DNA from: DASUGM01 sp036274055
Lineage (GTDB): Bacteria; Acidobacteriota; Vicinamibacteria; Vicinamibacterales; SCN-69-37
Assembly (NCBI GenBank): GCA_036274055.1
Contig: DASUGM010000317.1
Coordinates: forward strand, 1-15,516
Reading direction: 5' to 3'
DNA length: 15,516 nt
Position 1 is the first letter of the stretch, and each line of letters begins with the position of its first letter. A program made the position numbers and the translations under genes. Shown piece after piece: positions 6,952 through 14,913 of the stretch. The notes beneath the pieces were generated by a model that was given only the letters and a program-made list of their open reading frames with translations, made no database searches and had not been told where the DNA came from.

Positions 6952-7270
6952 GCGTCGACCGCTGTTCTTCGATGGTCAGAAACAGCGGCGCGACGCCGAT
7001 CAATGCAAGAAAGCCGAGGGTGAAACGGCCGGGATGGTTGATCAGCGTGAACGTGACCTGCTCGCCGGCCTGGACGCGAAAGGGAATTGATTTCCGCACC
7101 AGCGTGTTGTGCGCCTTGAGGACGTGGTCGCCCGGCGCGACGTCCAGCGCCACGCGGTCGCCGAACATCAGCGTCGTCTTCGCGCCCTCGTCGATGGTGA
7201 CGACGACCTGGCGTTGACCGACGTCTTTCTTGTGGGTGCGGGTGAGCAGGACGCGGGCGGCAGCGGGCAC
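6914..7270 (-). CDS. Small PEGA-like protein with C-terminal membrane segment
   Basis: This 118-residue protein is not recognised as a named family. Residues 21-76 look like a beta-sandwich: QVVVTIDEGAKTTLMFGDRV, then LDVAPGDHVLKAHN, which resembles PEGA repeats (a hydrophobic strand, PG, H, L), then FRVQAGEQVTFTL. Residues 83-100 (FTLGFLALIGVAPLFLTI) are a single hydrophobic helix, so it may be a tail-anchored or membrane-attached protein. Codons use G or C strongly in third position, as in real genes here. Its 3' end overlaps the end of the convergent permease by 38 bp. GTG 7270 is the only start giving the whole domain. AAGGA lies only two bases before it, too close to act as a normal ribosome site. 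A -10-like GATACT ends seven bases upstream. Function is unknown. Confidence 0.72.
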   Translation of the reverse strand: MPAAARVLLTRTHKKDVGQRQVVVTIDEGAKTTLMFGDRVALDVAPGDHVLKAHNTLVRKSIPFRVQAGEQVTFTLINHPGRFTLGFLALIGVAPLFLTIEEQRSTLTPTESAVPDRA

Positions 7271-7294
7271 TGTCCTTAGTATCTAATATTCGTC
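7271..7294. promoter_or_regulatory. Overlapping divergent promoters in a 24-bp intergenic gap
   Basis: The minus-strand -10 GATACT (plus 7278-7283) serves the PEGA-like gene, and the plus-strand TAATAT (7284-7289) serves the prolyl oligopeptidase. They are directly adjacent. Start codons follow seven and five bases away. Each promoter would need its -35 contact inside the other gene's coding sequence, and no clear -35 box is visible for either. Confidence 0.45.
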
Positions 7295-9400
7295 TTGCCG
7301 CCGACATTTGCCCCGCCGCCGCCGACCCGGACCGATCCCGTGGTCGATCGATTGCACGGCGTCGAGATCGTCGATCCATATCGCTGGCTCGAAGGCGACA
7401 ACAGCGATCCGCAGAATCAGGGCCTGGTGACGCTGGAAGTCGGCGCCTGGACCGACGCGCAGAACGCGCACACCCGGGCCATGCTCGATCGGCTGCCGGG
7501 GCGCGCCGCGCTCGAAGCGCGCGTGCGGCCGCTGATGGAGATTGGCGCGATCAGCGCGCCGGCGATGCGCGGCACTCGCTACTTTTTCTCCAAGCGCGAG
7601 GGCGCGCAGAATCAGCCAGTCATTTACTGGCGCGAGGGCTACCGCGGCGAGACTCGCATCCTCATCGATCCCGCCGCAATCGACCCGAGCGGATTGACGA
7701 CCGTCGAATGGTTCTCGCCCTCCCGCGACGGCCGGCTCGCCGCCTACGGGACGTTCCGCGCTGGCGACGAAAATACGACGCTGCGCCTGATCGAGGTCGA
7801 CAGCGGGCGAGTGCGTCCGCTCGAGATTCCCAACAAGACGCAAGCCGCGCAATGGCTCCCCGACGGCTCCGGCTTCGTCTATCACAATCTCAAAACGGCA
7901 AACGATCCGTACAGCGGCCGGGTGATGTTCCATCGCATCGGCACGTCACCGGACGGCGACGTCGAACTCTTCAGGCAGTTCACCAAAGACGAGAACGAAG
8001 CACTGGCGACGACCTGGGGACCGTTCGGCTCGTTGTCTGCCGACGGCCGCTGGCTGGTGCTGGGCTATTGGATCGACACCCAGTCGAACGATGTGTGGCT
8101 GCTGGACTTCGCGCACTTTCTGGCGACCGGCGTCATCGAGCGCCGGCCGGTGTCGATCGGCACGACCGGCGGAGGGACCGGCACGGTGATCGACCGCACG
8201 CTCTACCTGCAGACGACGAAGCGTGCTCCGAGAGGCCGCGTGATCGCCGTCAGCGTCGAGGCACCGGAAGAATTGCACTGGCGCGATCTCGTCGGCGAGC
8301 GGGACGACGCCGTGATCGAAGCGGTGGAATTCGCGAAGGACGCCCTCGCCGTCACCTGGATGCGCAACGCATCGAACCGCACCGAAGTCTTCGACCTATC
8401 CGGCGCCTCTCGCGGCCTGGTATCCCAGCCGGGGCTTGGCGCCACGACGCTGGCCGCCGAGGACGATCGCACCGAGGCCTATCTCACGTTCACCAGCTTC
8501 AACCATCCGACCGCGATTTTTCGCGTCGATCTCGCGTCGCCGGCGTCGCCGCCGGAGTTGTGGGAGCAGCCCGAGGTGCCGGTCGATCCGTCGGCCGTCG
8601 TGGTCGAGCAGGTCTGGTATCCGTCGAAGGACGGCACGCCGATCAGCATGTTCCTCGTTCATCGCCGCGGGTTATCCCGTAACGGCACGGTGCCGACACT
8701 GCTCAACGGCTACGGCGGTTTCAACATCAACGAGACGCCGGTGTTCGCGCCGACGCTGTTTCAGTGGTTCGAAGCCGGCGGCCTCTTCGCCCTGCCGAAC
8801 CTGCGCGGCGGCGGCGAGTACGGCGATGCCTGGCACGAGGCCGGCATGCTCGAACGCAAGCAGAACGTCTTCGACGACTTCATCGCGGCGGCCGAGTGGC
8901 TGATCGCGGAAGGCTGGACGAACCCGTCGCGGCTGGCGATCACCGGCGGCTCGAACGGCGGCCTGCTGACCGGCGCCGCGATCACGCAGCGGCCCGATCT
9001 GTTTCGCGCCGCGATCTCGGCAGTGCCGCTGCTCGACATGCTGCGCTACCAGCACTTCCTGATGGCGCGCTACTGGGTCCCGGAGTACGGATCGGCGGAG
9101 CGTGCCGATCAGTTTCCGTTCCTGCATGCCTACTCGCCGTATCACCGGATCGCGGCGGGGACGCGCTACCCGGCTGTCTTTCTCAGTGCCGGCGAGCACG
9201 ATACTCGCGTCCACGCGCTGCACGCCCGCAAGATGGCGGCGCGCCTGCAGGCCGAAACCGGGTCAGATCCCGCCGAGCGGCCGGTGCTGCTGTGGATCGA
9301 TCGCGAATCGGGGCACGGCCAGGGCAAGCCGCTGAACCTGCGGCTGAGGGACGTCGTCGATCAGCGGCTCTTTGTCATGAGTCAACTGCACATGCTCTAA
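7295..9400 (+). CDS. Prolyl oligopeptidase, S9A family
   Basis: A 701-residue enzyme, close to the family's usual ~700-710. It cleaves short peptides after proline. The N-terminal DPVVDRLHGVEIVDPYRWLEG (14-34) is typical of S9A; residues about 70-430 should form the beta-propeller that filters substrate size; the rest is the alpha/beta-hydrolase domain. The triad is Ser553 in GGSNGG, Asp636 in SAGEHDTRVHALHA and His674 in SGHGQGKP, near the porcine POP positions 554, 641 and 680. YGGFNINETPVF and NLRGGGEYGDAWHEAG are also characteristic. No signal peptide is seen, so it is probably cytoplasmic. TTG 7295 is used because the next start (GTG 7340) would remove conserved residues and a stop lies at 7277-7279. 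It is convergent with the M1 aminopeptidase. Assignment is very secure. Confidence 0.95.
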   Translation: MPPTFAPPPPTRTDPVVDRLHGVEIVDPYRWLEGDNSDPQNQGLVTLEVGAWTDAQNAHTRAMLDRLPGRAALEARVRPLMEIGAISAPAMRGTRYFFSKREGAQNQPVIYWREGYRGETRILIDPAAIDPSGLTTVEWFSPSRDGRLAAYGTFRAGDENTTLRLIEVDSGRVRPLEIPNKTQAAQWLPDGSGFVYHNLKTANDPYSGRVMFHRIGTSPDGDVELFRQFTKDENEALATTWGPFGSLSADGRWLVLGYWIDTQSNDVWLLDFAHFLATGVIERRPVSIGTTGGGTGTVIDRTLYLQTTKRAPRGRVIAVSVEAPEELHWRDLVGERDDAVIEAVEFAKDALAVTWMRNASNRTEVFDLSGASRGLVSQPGLGATTLAAEDDRTEAYLTFTSFNHPTAIFRVDLASPASPPELWEQPEVPVDPSAVVVEQVWYPSKDGTPISMFLVHRRGLSRNGTVPTLLNGYGGFNINETPVFAPTLFQWFEAGGLFALPNLRGGGEYGDAWHEAGMLERKQNVFDDFIAAAEWLIAEGWTNPSRLAITGGSNGGLLTGAAITQRPDLFRAAISAVPLLDMLRYQHFLMARYWVPEYGSAERADQFPFLHAYSPYHRIAAGTRYPAVFLSAGEHDTRVHALHARKMAARLQAETGSDPAERPVLLWIDRESGHGQGKPLNLRLRDVVDQRLFVMSQLHML

Positions 9401-9405
9401 GAGCG

Positions 9406-9513
9406 CTCGGAAGGATCTCTGGAGGGGTTGTAGGAGCATGTAGGAACACTTCGGTTTTCAAACCCGATAGTCTCCTTTATGCTCCTCCAAGATCCTCCAG
9501 AGATCCTTCCGAG
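9406..9513. terminator. Long inverted repeat between convergent peptidase genes; possible bidirectional terminator
   Basis: CTCGGAAGGATCTCTGGAGG (9406-9425) is repeated exactly as its reverse complement at 9494-9513. Weaker pairing continues inward, for example AGGAGCAT (9432-9439) with ATGCTCCT, giving arms of about 43 bases around a ~22-base loop. On the plus strand a CTTTTTAT run follows about eight bases after the stem. It occupies nearly the whole gap between the POP and M1 stops. A terminator is the simplest role, but the arms are much longer than needed, so a small non-coding repeat element is an alternative. Confidence 0.6.
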
Positions 9514-9524
9514 TACGTCGCTTT

Positions 9525-12122
9525 TTATCGATTCAACAGCTTCGCCGCCCTGAACAGCGGATCTGCCGCCGACTGCAGCACCCATTTGAGGCGCGGCGGA
9601 TAGTCGGGCGGCAGTGCCTCGATCAGCGCGCGCACCTCGGCGGCGGTCTGCACCGACTGGTAGCCGCTGAGCGTCGCGTCGGCCCAGCGCTTGGGGAAGA
9701 AGATGTCGCCGGTGCGCTTGATCTCCCAGGTCAGCTCGAGCGCCGGGCGGACGAATTTCTTCGACACCCCGGCGCGCAGCGGATGGTGCAGAAAACGAAT
9801 GCCTTCGAGGACCCAGGCCTCGCGGCCGCGGTTCTTGACGTCCTTCAGGCTCGTGAAGAACTGTTCCCGGACCAGCGAATCGCGCGAGAGCGCCGGCGTT
9901 ACGAACGCGAACCGCGCTTTCCGATCCGCGTTGGTCAGCCGGTCGAGCTGCGTCTTCATGATCTCGTCGCTGGCGGAGACGCCACGCACGGCGAGATCCA
10001 TCGCGAGATCGGCCTCGTCGTTTTCCGACAGCTTCAATCCCGGCACCGACGCCTCGCGGCGCCAGATCTTCTCGAGCCATTCGACGGTCGGTTGCGTCAG
10101 CGCGACGCTGCGAATCGTGTTGAACCACGTCGCCTTCGTGCTCGTCGTCCTCGCGCGGTCGAGCCCGGCGCGAAGCACCGGTTCGAGCGCGGCGGCCGCC
10201 GCCGCGCGGTCATCGGCCGGCGTGAAGCGCCAGAACAACGTCCGCACGTCCCCGAGCAGCTCGGACAGGTTCAGCTCGTTGGTCTCCTTCGGCAAGGCGA
10301 CGACCAGCGCTTTCGACACGGCATCGAGCGCGACGCGCCCCTCGAGCATGCACTCCCAGAGCGCGACCAGCGCCGAGCCGCGGAGCAGCGGATCCTTGAT
10401 GTCGGCGAGTGAAGTCGTCAGGTACTCCAGGGTCTTCGCGTCAAGATCGAAGAAGCCGTAGCCCTTGCCGCCGGCGACTGGCAATACGAATGCCGGCGCG
10501 GGCAGGCCCGATGGAATCGGCACCGCGGTCGTGGCGCCAGTGACGGTGACGTCGACGTTGACGACGCGACCGGCCTTGTCGCCGATCGCGACCTGCACCT
10601 GCATCGGCCATACCAGTCCGCGATTGCGCGGATCGCTTTGCCGCAGCGTGATCGACGTGAGCTTGCCGTCGGCGACTTCGACGTCGCTGCTGGTCACCGG
10701 CCGGCCGGGCTCGTCAACCCAGGCCTTGCTCCAGGCGGCCAGGTCGACCGGTGTCCGCGCGTCGAGCACCTGAATCAAATCCGGCCAGGTCGCATTCGCG
10801 AAGGCGTGCGTCTTCAGGTACTCGCGCAGGCCATCGCGCATCTGGTCTTCGCCGAGCAGCCACTCGAGCTGCCGCATCATGATCGGCGCCTTCTGATAAA
10901 TGATCGCCCCGTAGAGCGATCCGGCGTCGTCGAGATTGTCGAGCCGCTGGCGGATGGGATTGGCGCCGTCGGTCCGATCGATGTCGTAGGCGGACGGGTA
11001 GTTCGATAGCAGGAACCGAAGCGGGTGATTCACTTCGGGAAACGACGGATTGACGATCTTCGCGGCCATGAAATTAGCGAAGACTTCCTTCATCCACACG
11101 TCGTTGAACCAGCGCATCGTCACCAGATCGCCGAACCACATGTGCGCGGTCTCATGCGAGATCACGCTGGCGCGGCCGAGATACTGGTTCTGCGTCGCGG
11201 TCTCGTCGAGCAGCAGGCTGTTGGCGTTGTAGTAGACGGCGCCGGGATGCTCCATCCCGCCGAACTGAAACGACGGAATCAGGACGAAGTCGAACTTCCC
11301 GAACGGATAGGCGATCGTCGTGTAGTTCTCGAGCCACTCCAGCGCCTTGGCGTGGAGGTCGAAGATCGCGTCCTTGTTGCGCGCCACCTTCGCGGCGTCG
11401 GTCTCGCGGTGCCACATGTGGAAGACGCGGCCGTTGCGCTCGGCGGATTCGACGTGAAACTTGCCGGCCGCGAACGTGAACAGGTAGGTCGAGACCGGCG
11501 GCGTCTCGTCGAACAGCAGGCTCACCGTGTTCTTGTCGCGCACCGTCATCCGCCCGGCCTCTCGGCCGTTGGCGATGCCGGCCCAGTCGGGCGGCACCTG
11601 CAGAATCAGCTTCCACTTCGCCTTGAGGTCGGGCTGATCGAAGCAGGGCAGGGTCTCGCGCGCCCGCGCCGGCACGAACAGCGCGTAGAGAAAATCGTTT
11701 TGCCGGTTCAGTGCGCTGTCGCCGGCGATGAACTCGAATTCGACGACGTTGTCGCCCTGGACCAGACGCCGCGACGGAATCACGATGTGCTGATTGTCGA
11801 CGCGCGGCTCGACGGCCTGTTGATTGGCGCTGACCGCCAGGAGGTGATCGGTCGGCGGCGTGAAATCGAACGCGACCGGCTTGGCCGTGTCGCTGAGGGC
11901 GAACGTCGCGATCATGTGTCCGGTCACCGGCGCGGTTTTCTCGGCGGGAACCCGGACCGTCAACTCATACCGGACGTTCGTGATCCGGGTGGCGCGTTCC
12001 TCGGCGAGCGCCAGCGGAACCCCCGGCCCCGGGGGCGCGGGCGGCCGATGTGAGAGGTAGTAAAAGAAGGCGCCGACGGCAAAGACCGTGGCGAGAACAA
12101 GAGCGGAGAGGGCCCAGCGCAC
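9525..12122 (-). CDS. M1-family zinc aminopeptidase, membrane-anchored
   Basis: An 865-residue gluzincin that removes N-terminal residues from peptides. Residues 5-24 are a hydrophobic signal-anchor followed by a proline-rich linker (HRPPAPPGPG), so the enzyme should face the periplasm or cell surface. GGMEHPG (288-294) replaces the family's GxMEN exopeptidase motif. The zinc site HETAH (323-327) is followed after exactly 18 residues by Glu346, and Tyr409 in AIIYQKAP is the transition-state tyrosine. Residues about 520-865 are the helical ERAP1-like C-terminal domain. GTG 12122 gives the signal-anchor frame; a nearby ATG at 12126 is out of frame. TACAAT lies seven bases upstream, so a leaderless message is likely. 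The convergent POP could act downstream on imported peptides, which is an inference. His in place of the usual Asn of the GxMEN motif is unusual. Confidence 0.94.
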   Translation of the reverse strand: MRWALSALVLATVFAVGAFFYYLSHRPPAPPGPGVPLALAEERATRITNVRYELTVRVPAEKTAPVTGHMIATFALSDTAKPVAFDFTPPTDHLLAVSANQQAVEPRVDNQHIVIPSRRLVQGDNVVEFEFIAGDSALNRQNDFLYALFVPARARETLPCFDQPDLKAKWKLILQVPPDWAGIANGREAGRMTVRDKNTVSLLFDETPPVSTYLFTFAAGKFHVESAERNGRVFHMWHRETDAAKVARNKDAIFDLHAKALEWLENYTTIAYPFGKFDFVLIPSFQFGGMEHPGAVYYNANSLLLDETATQNQYLGRASVISHETAHMWFGDLVTMRWFNDVWMKEVFANFMAAKIVNPSFPEVNHPLRFLLSNYPSAYDIDRTDGANPIRQRLDNLDDAGSLYGAIIYQKAPIMMRQLEWLLGEDQMRDGLREYLKTHAFANATWPDLIQVLDARTPVDLAAWSKAWVDEPGRPVTSSDVEVADGKLTSITLRQSDPRNRGLVWPMQVQVAIGDKAGRVVNVDVTVTGATTAVPIPSGLPAPAFVLPVAGGKGYGFFDLDAKTLEYLTTSLADIKDPLLRGSALVALWECMLEGRVALDAVSKALVVALPKETNELNLSELLGDVRTLFWRFTPADDRAAAAAALEPVLRAGLDRARTTSTKATWFNTIRSVALTQPTVEWLEKIWRREASVPGLKLSENDEADLAMDLAVRGVSASDEIMKTQLDRLTNADRKARFAFVTPALSRDSLVREQFFTSLKDVKNRGREAWVLEGIRFLHHPLRAGVSKKFVRPALELTWEIKRTGDIFFPKRWADATLSGYQSVQTAAEVRALIEALPPDYPPRLKWVLQSAADPLFRAAKLLNR

Positions 12123-12129
12123 TCATTGG

Positions 12130-12135
12130 ATTGTA
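12130..12135 (-). promoter_or_regulatory. Probable -10 box of the M1 aminopeptidase gene
   Basis: Minus-strand TACAAT (5 of 6) followed by seven bases and the GTG at 12122, so transcription would begin at the start codon. The -35 region falls in the A/T-rich heptad array just upstream, which could act as a weak -35 or UP-like element. Confidence 0.5.
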
Positions 12136-12143
12136 AAGCGCCG

Positions 12144-12258
12144 GATCAACTTAAAACTTAAAACTTCAAACTCGAAACTCGGAACTGGGGACTCAGGACG
12201 GCGGCCTCAGGCCGCGGACCCAGTGTTCGAGTTTCAAGTTTGAAGTTTCAAGTTGATC
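12144..12258. repeat. Heptad-repeat inverted structure, AAGTTNN family
   Basis: The left arm is seven consecutive 7-mers from 12148 to 12196: AACTTAA, AACTTAA, AACTTCA, AACTCGA, AACTCGG, AACTGGG, GACTCAG. The right arm from 12227 to 12254 is four in-register units of the complement: TCGAGTT, TCAAGTT, TGAAGTT, TCAAGTT. Both ends close with GATCAACTT / AAGTTGATC. Arms of about 34 bases pair imperfectly around a G+C-rich hairpin. The right end overlaps the permease stop codon, so the element fills the gap between the two minus-strand genes. Confidence 0.9.
12201..12215 (-). terminator. G+C-rich hairpin at the apex of the heptad structure
   Basis: GCGGCC (12201-12206), loop TCA, GGCCGC (12210-12215). 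It follows the permease stop by about 45 bases on the minus strand. No uridine run follows immediately, so factor-independent termination is uncertain; the whole 115-bp fold may act instead. Confidence 0.35.
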
Positions 12259-14732
12259 TAGTCTTCTCTTAGAGCGGTGAGCGGATCGATCCGCATCGCC
12301 CGCCGCGCCGGAATCACGCAGGCGAGCAGCGAGACGCCGGCGAGCAGAGCGACGATGGCGATGTATGACACCGGATCGTAGGCGCGAACGCCGAACAGCT
12401 GATTGGAGATCGCACGCGCCGCGAAGACGGCGCCGACCAGGCCGACGGCGAGGCCGATCGCGGCGAGACGCCCACCTTCCTTGATGACCATCCGCACCAC
12501 CATTCCCGGCTCGGCGCCGAGCGCCATCCGGACGCCGATTTCGCGCGTCCGCTGCGTCACCAGGTACGCAAGCACGCCGTAGACGCCGACCGACGCCAGC
12601 GCCAGCGCGAACAGGGCGAACGCGCCGACCAGCGTCATCGCGAACCGCCGCTGCGAGAGGCTGGCGTCGAGGAAACTGGCCATTGGCTTCACGGAGAACA
12701 GCGGCAGGTCGGGATCGACGGCGCGGACCGCGCCGCGCACTGCCTGCTCCTGCCGGGCTGGATCGCTGTCCTTCGTCTTCACGACCAGCGCCATGGCCAG
12801 GCTCGAGAACTGGTAGGCCGAGCGGTACATCTGCGGCCCGCCCCCGCGCTCGAGCGAAACCGATCGGACATCGGCGACAACGCCGACGATCGTGAACCAG
12901 GGCGCCGTCGACTGTGCGTTGCCCGGTCGAATGCGTTTACCGAGCGGCTCCTCGCCCGGAAAGTACTTCGCGGCCAGTGACTCGCTGATGATCAGCACCG
13001 CCGGATGCTGGGCGTTGTCATCGTCGGTGAAATAGCGGCCGCTGCGCAGGGCCACGCCGAGGGCTTCGAAGTACCCGGGCGTCGCCAACGCCGGCTCGAC
13101 GGCGCTGGCCTCGGCCATCTCGATCGGGCGGCCTTCAATCCAGAACGGCTGCGAGGCGCCGGCGGTGGTGAACGGCAGCCGGGATGACCAGCCGGCGGCT
13201 TCGACACCGGGCAGCGCGAGAATGCGATCGCGTGTTTGTTGATACAGCGCGACGCGTTTGTCGTGGACGAAGTACGGTCCCGTCTTCGGATCGTTCGGTT
13301 GCGGCATCCACAACCGCGCCGCCAGCACGCCATCGGTGGAGAAGCCGGGGTCGACCGCGTAGAGGCGGGAAAAACTGCGCACGAACAACGCCGCCGTGAC
13401 CAGCAGCACCAGCGCGATCGCGATCTCGGCGACCACCAACCCGGACCGCAGCCGCGCGCCCTGGGCGCTGCCGGTGACCGCGCGGGTCGAGTCCTTGAGC
13501 GTGTCGAACGGATTCGTCGTCGATACCTGCAGCGCCGGCCACAAACCGAAAATCACCCCGGTGACGCCGGACAGCGCGAGCGAGAAGAGCAGCACGCGGC
13601 CGTCGATGGCGATGTCGGCGATCCGCGGCAGCGTCGACGCCGCGAAGGTCACGAGCGCAGCGACCAGCCACTGCGCGACCAGGACGCCGAGCGCGCCGCC
13701 GACCAGCGCCAGGACGATGCTTTCAGTGAACAGCTGGCGCGCCAGCCGGACCCGGGTCGCGCCGAGCGCGGCGCGGACCGCGAACTCGCGCTGCCGCGTC
13801 GTGGCACGCGCGAGCAACAGATTCGCGACGTTGGCGCAGGCCACCAGCAGCACCGCGCCGACGCAGGCGAGCAGCACCAATAGCGCCGGCCGCGTCTTGC
13901 CGACGAGATCGTCCTGCAGCGAGATCAGCCGCGGCGTCCAGCCGAGCGTCGTCGGATAGCTGTCGGCGTATTCACGCGTCAGCGTCGCGCCGAAATCGGC
14001 GAGGCGTGCCTGCGCCTGTGCCGGCGTCACCCCCGCCTTCAGCCGTCCGATCGCCCCGCCGGTGAGAAAGCGGTTGAATCGCTGCAGCTGTTGCGGAAAC
14101 GGCGTCGACCGGTAGCCCGCCGGCGCGAAAATCTGCGGCGCGCCGTCGATGCCGCGGCCCGGGTGCTGGAAGCCCGGCGGCAGCACGCCGATGATCTCGA
14201 ACATGTCGTTGTCGAGCCGGACGCGGCGCCCGAGGACACCGCGGTCGGCGCCAAACCGGCGTTTCCACAGGCCGTCGGTGATCACCGCGATTTCAGTGAT
14301 GCCCGGAATTTCGTCGGCCGGCGAAAACACCCGGCCGAGCGCGGCGTCGACGCCAAGCATCTGAAAGTAGCTGCCACTGACCAGTTGCGCTTCGATGCGT
14401 TCGGGCGTCTCGACTTCGGTGAGGTTGACGTTGATCGGGAACAGCCCGGAAATGTTTTCGAACAATCCGCTCTTGTCGCGCAGGTCGAGGAACTCCGGCG
14501 CCGACAGACCGACGTCCTCCGAACTGCGCCTGGTCAGATCCGCAGTGACGCGAACGAGCGCCTCCGGCTCGCGGAACGCCAGCGGCTTGAGCAGCACCGC
14601 GTCGACGACGGAGAAGATCGCGGTGTTGGCGCCGATGCCAAGCGCCAGCGTCGTCACCGCCACCGCCGCGAACCCGCGCGCGCGGAACAGCGCGCGGATC
14701 GCGTAACGGACGTCCTTGAGGACCGCGGTCAT
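12258..14732 (-). CDS. ADOP-type orphan ABC permease without prefix domain (MacB/FtsX-like)
   Basis: An 824-residue protein with the duplicated MacB/FtsX layout but no N-terminal prefix. It begins directly with DVRYAIRALFRARGFAAVAV and first helix about 21-45 (LALGIGANTAIFSVVDAVLL). Periplasmic domain about 50-280; helices about 283-307, 337-362 and 380-402; second-half anchor about 430-452; periplasmic domain about 460-695; helices about 698-725, 755-775 and 788-808. FtsX signatures are FAVRAALGATRVRLARQLFT (317-336) and TREIGVRMALGAEPGMVVRM (729-748). The end RRAMRIDPLTALRED is typical. No ATPase gene adjoins it. It diverges from the second padR, which may control it too. ATG 14732 has no clear Shine-Dalgarno site or close -10 box. 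Family call is firm; transported or signalled molecule unknown. Confidence 0.93.
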   Translation of the reverse strand: MTAVLKDVRYAIRALFRARGFAAVAVTTLALGIGANTAIFSVVDAVLLKPLAFREPEALVRVTADLTRRSSEDVGLSAPEFLDLRDKSGLFENISGLFPINVNLTEVETPERIEAQLVSGSYFQMLGVDAALGRVFSPADEIPGITEIAVITDGLWKRRFGADRGVLGRRVRLDNDMFEIIGVLPPGFQHPGRGIDGAPQIFAPAGYRSTPFPQQLQRFNRFLTGGAIGRLKAGVTPAQAQARLADFGATLTREYADSYPTTLGWTPRLISLQDDLVGKTRPALLVLLACVGAVLLVACANVANLLLARATTRQREFAVRAALGATRVRLARQLFTESIVLALVGGALGVLVAQWLVAALVTFAASTLPRIADIAIDGRVLLFSLALSGVTGVIFGLWPALQVSTTNPFDTLKDSTRAVTGSAQGARLRSGLVVAEIAIALVLLVTAALFVRSFSRLYAVDPGFSTDGVLAARLWMPQPNDPKTGPYFVHDKRVALYQQTRDRILALPGVEAAGWSSRLPFTTAGASQPFWIEGRPIEMAEASAVEPALATPGYFEALGVALRSGRYFTDDDNAQHPAVLIISESLAAKYFPGEEPLGKRIRPGNAQSTAPWFTIVGVVADVRSVSLERGGGPQMYRSAYQFSSLAMALVVKTKDSDPARQEQAVRGAVRAVDPDLPLFSVKPMASFLDASLSQRRFAMTLVGAFALFALALASVGVYGVLAYLVTQRTREIGVRMALGAEPGMVVRMVIKEGGRLAAIGLAVGLVGAVFAARAISNQLFGVRAYDPVSYIAIVALLAGVSLLACVIPARRAMRIDPLTALRED

Positions 14733-14913
14733 GACGAAACCATCATTGCAAGGAACACGCCGGACACACGATGTTCGCGATCAACGCGATCAATGAAAAG
14801 TGACCGCCACCGGACGATGGACGTCCTGGATTCGGGAAGAGGGTTCGCGAAAAAGCCGCTTTTCTCCCCTTGCGTTCCGATGGGACGTCGCGCTACGCTC
14901 CCATTGAAACCCG
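14733..14913. promoter_or_regulatory. Divergent intergenic region, permease / second padR
   Basis: This 181-bp region is the longest gap in the window. It holds a tandem 9-mer CGCGATCAA (14776-14784, 14785-14793), a small near-palindrome AAAAGC-C-GCTTTT (14851-14863) and the CCGATGGGA repeats described separately. No convincing sigma70 promoter was found for either gene. It must carry promoters both ways, and the repeats are candidate regulator sites. Confidence 0.5.

Noticed and set aside
9406..9513. Insertion sequence ends or MITE with target duplication
   Set aside because: No flanking direct duplication or transposase was seen, so it is listed as a repeat or terminator only; other genomic copies cannot be checked here.
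9397..10128. Minus-strand frame covering the peptidase junction and the M1 3' end
   Set aside because: Out of frame with M1 and partly encoded by the 108-bp inverted repeat; no recognisable domain.
11025..12053. 342-codon plus-strand open frame opposite the M1 aminopeptidase
   Set aside because: Low-complexity Arg/Val/Glu-rich translation; the opposite strand encodes the zinc site HETAH and the signal-anchor.
14733..14913. Sigma70 promoter for the second padR (TACGCT near 14894)
   Set aside because: Only three of six -10 bases match and no -35 box lies at the right distance.
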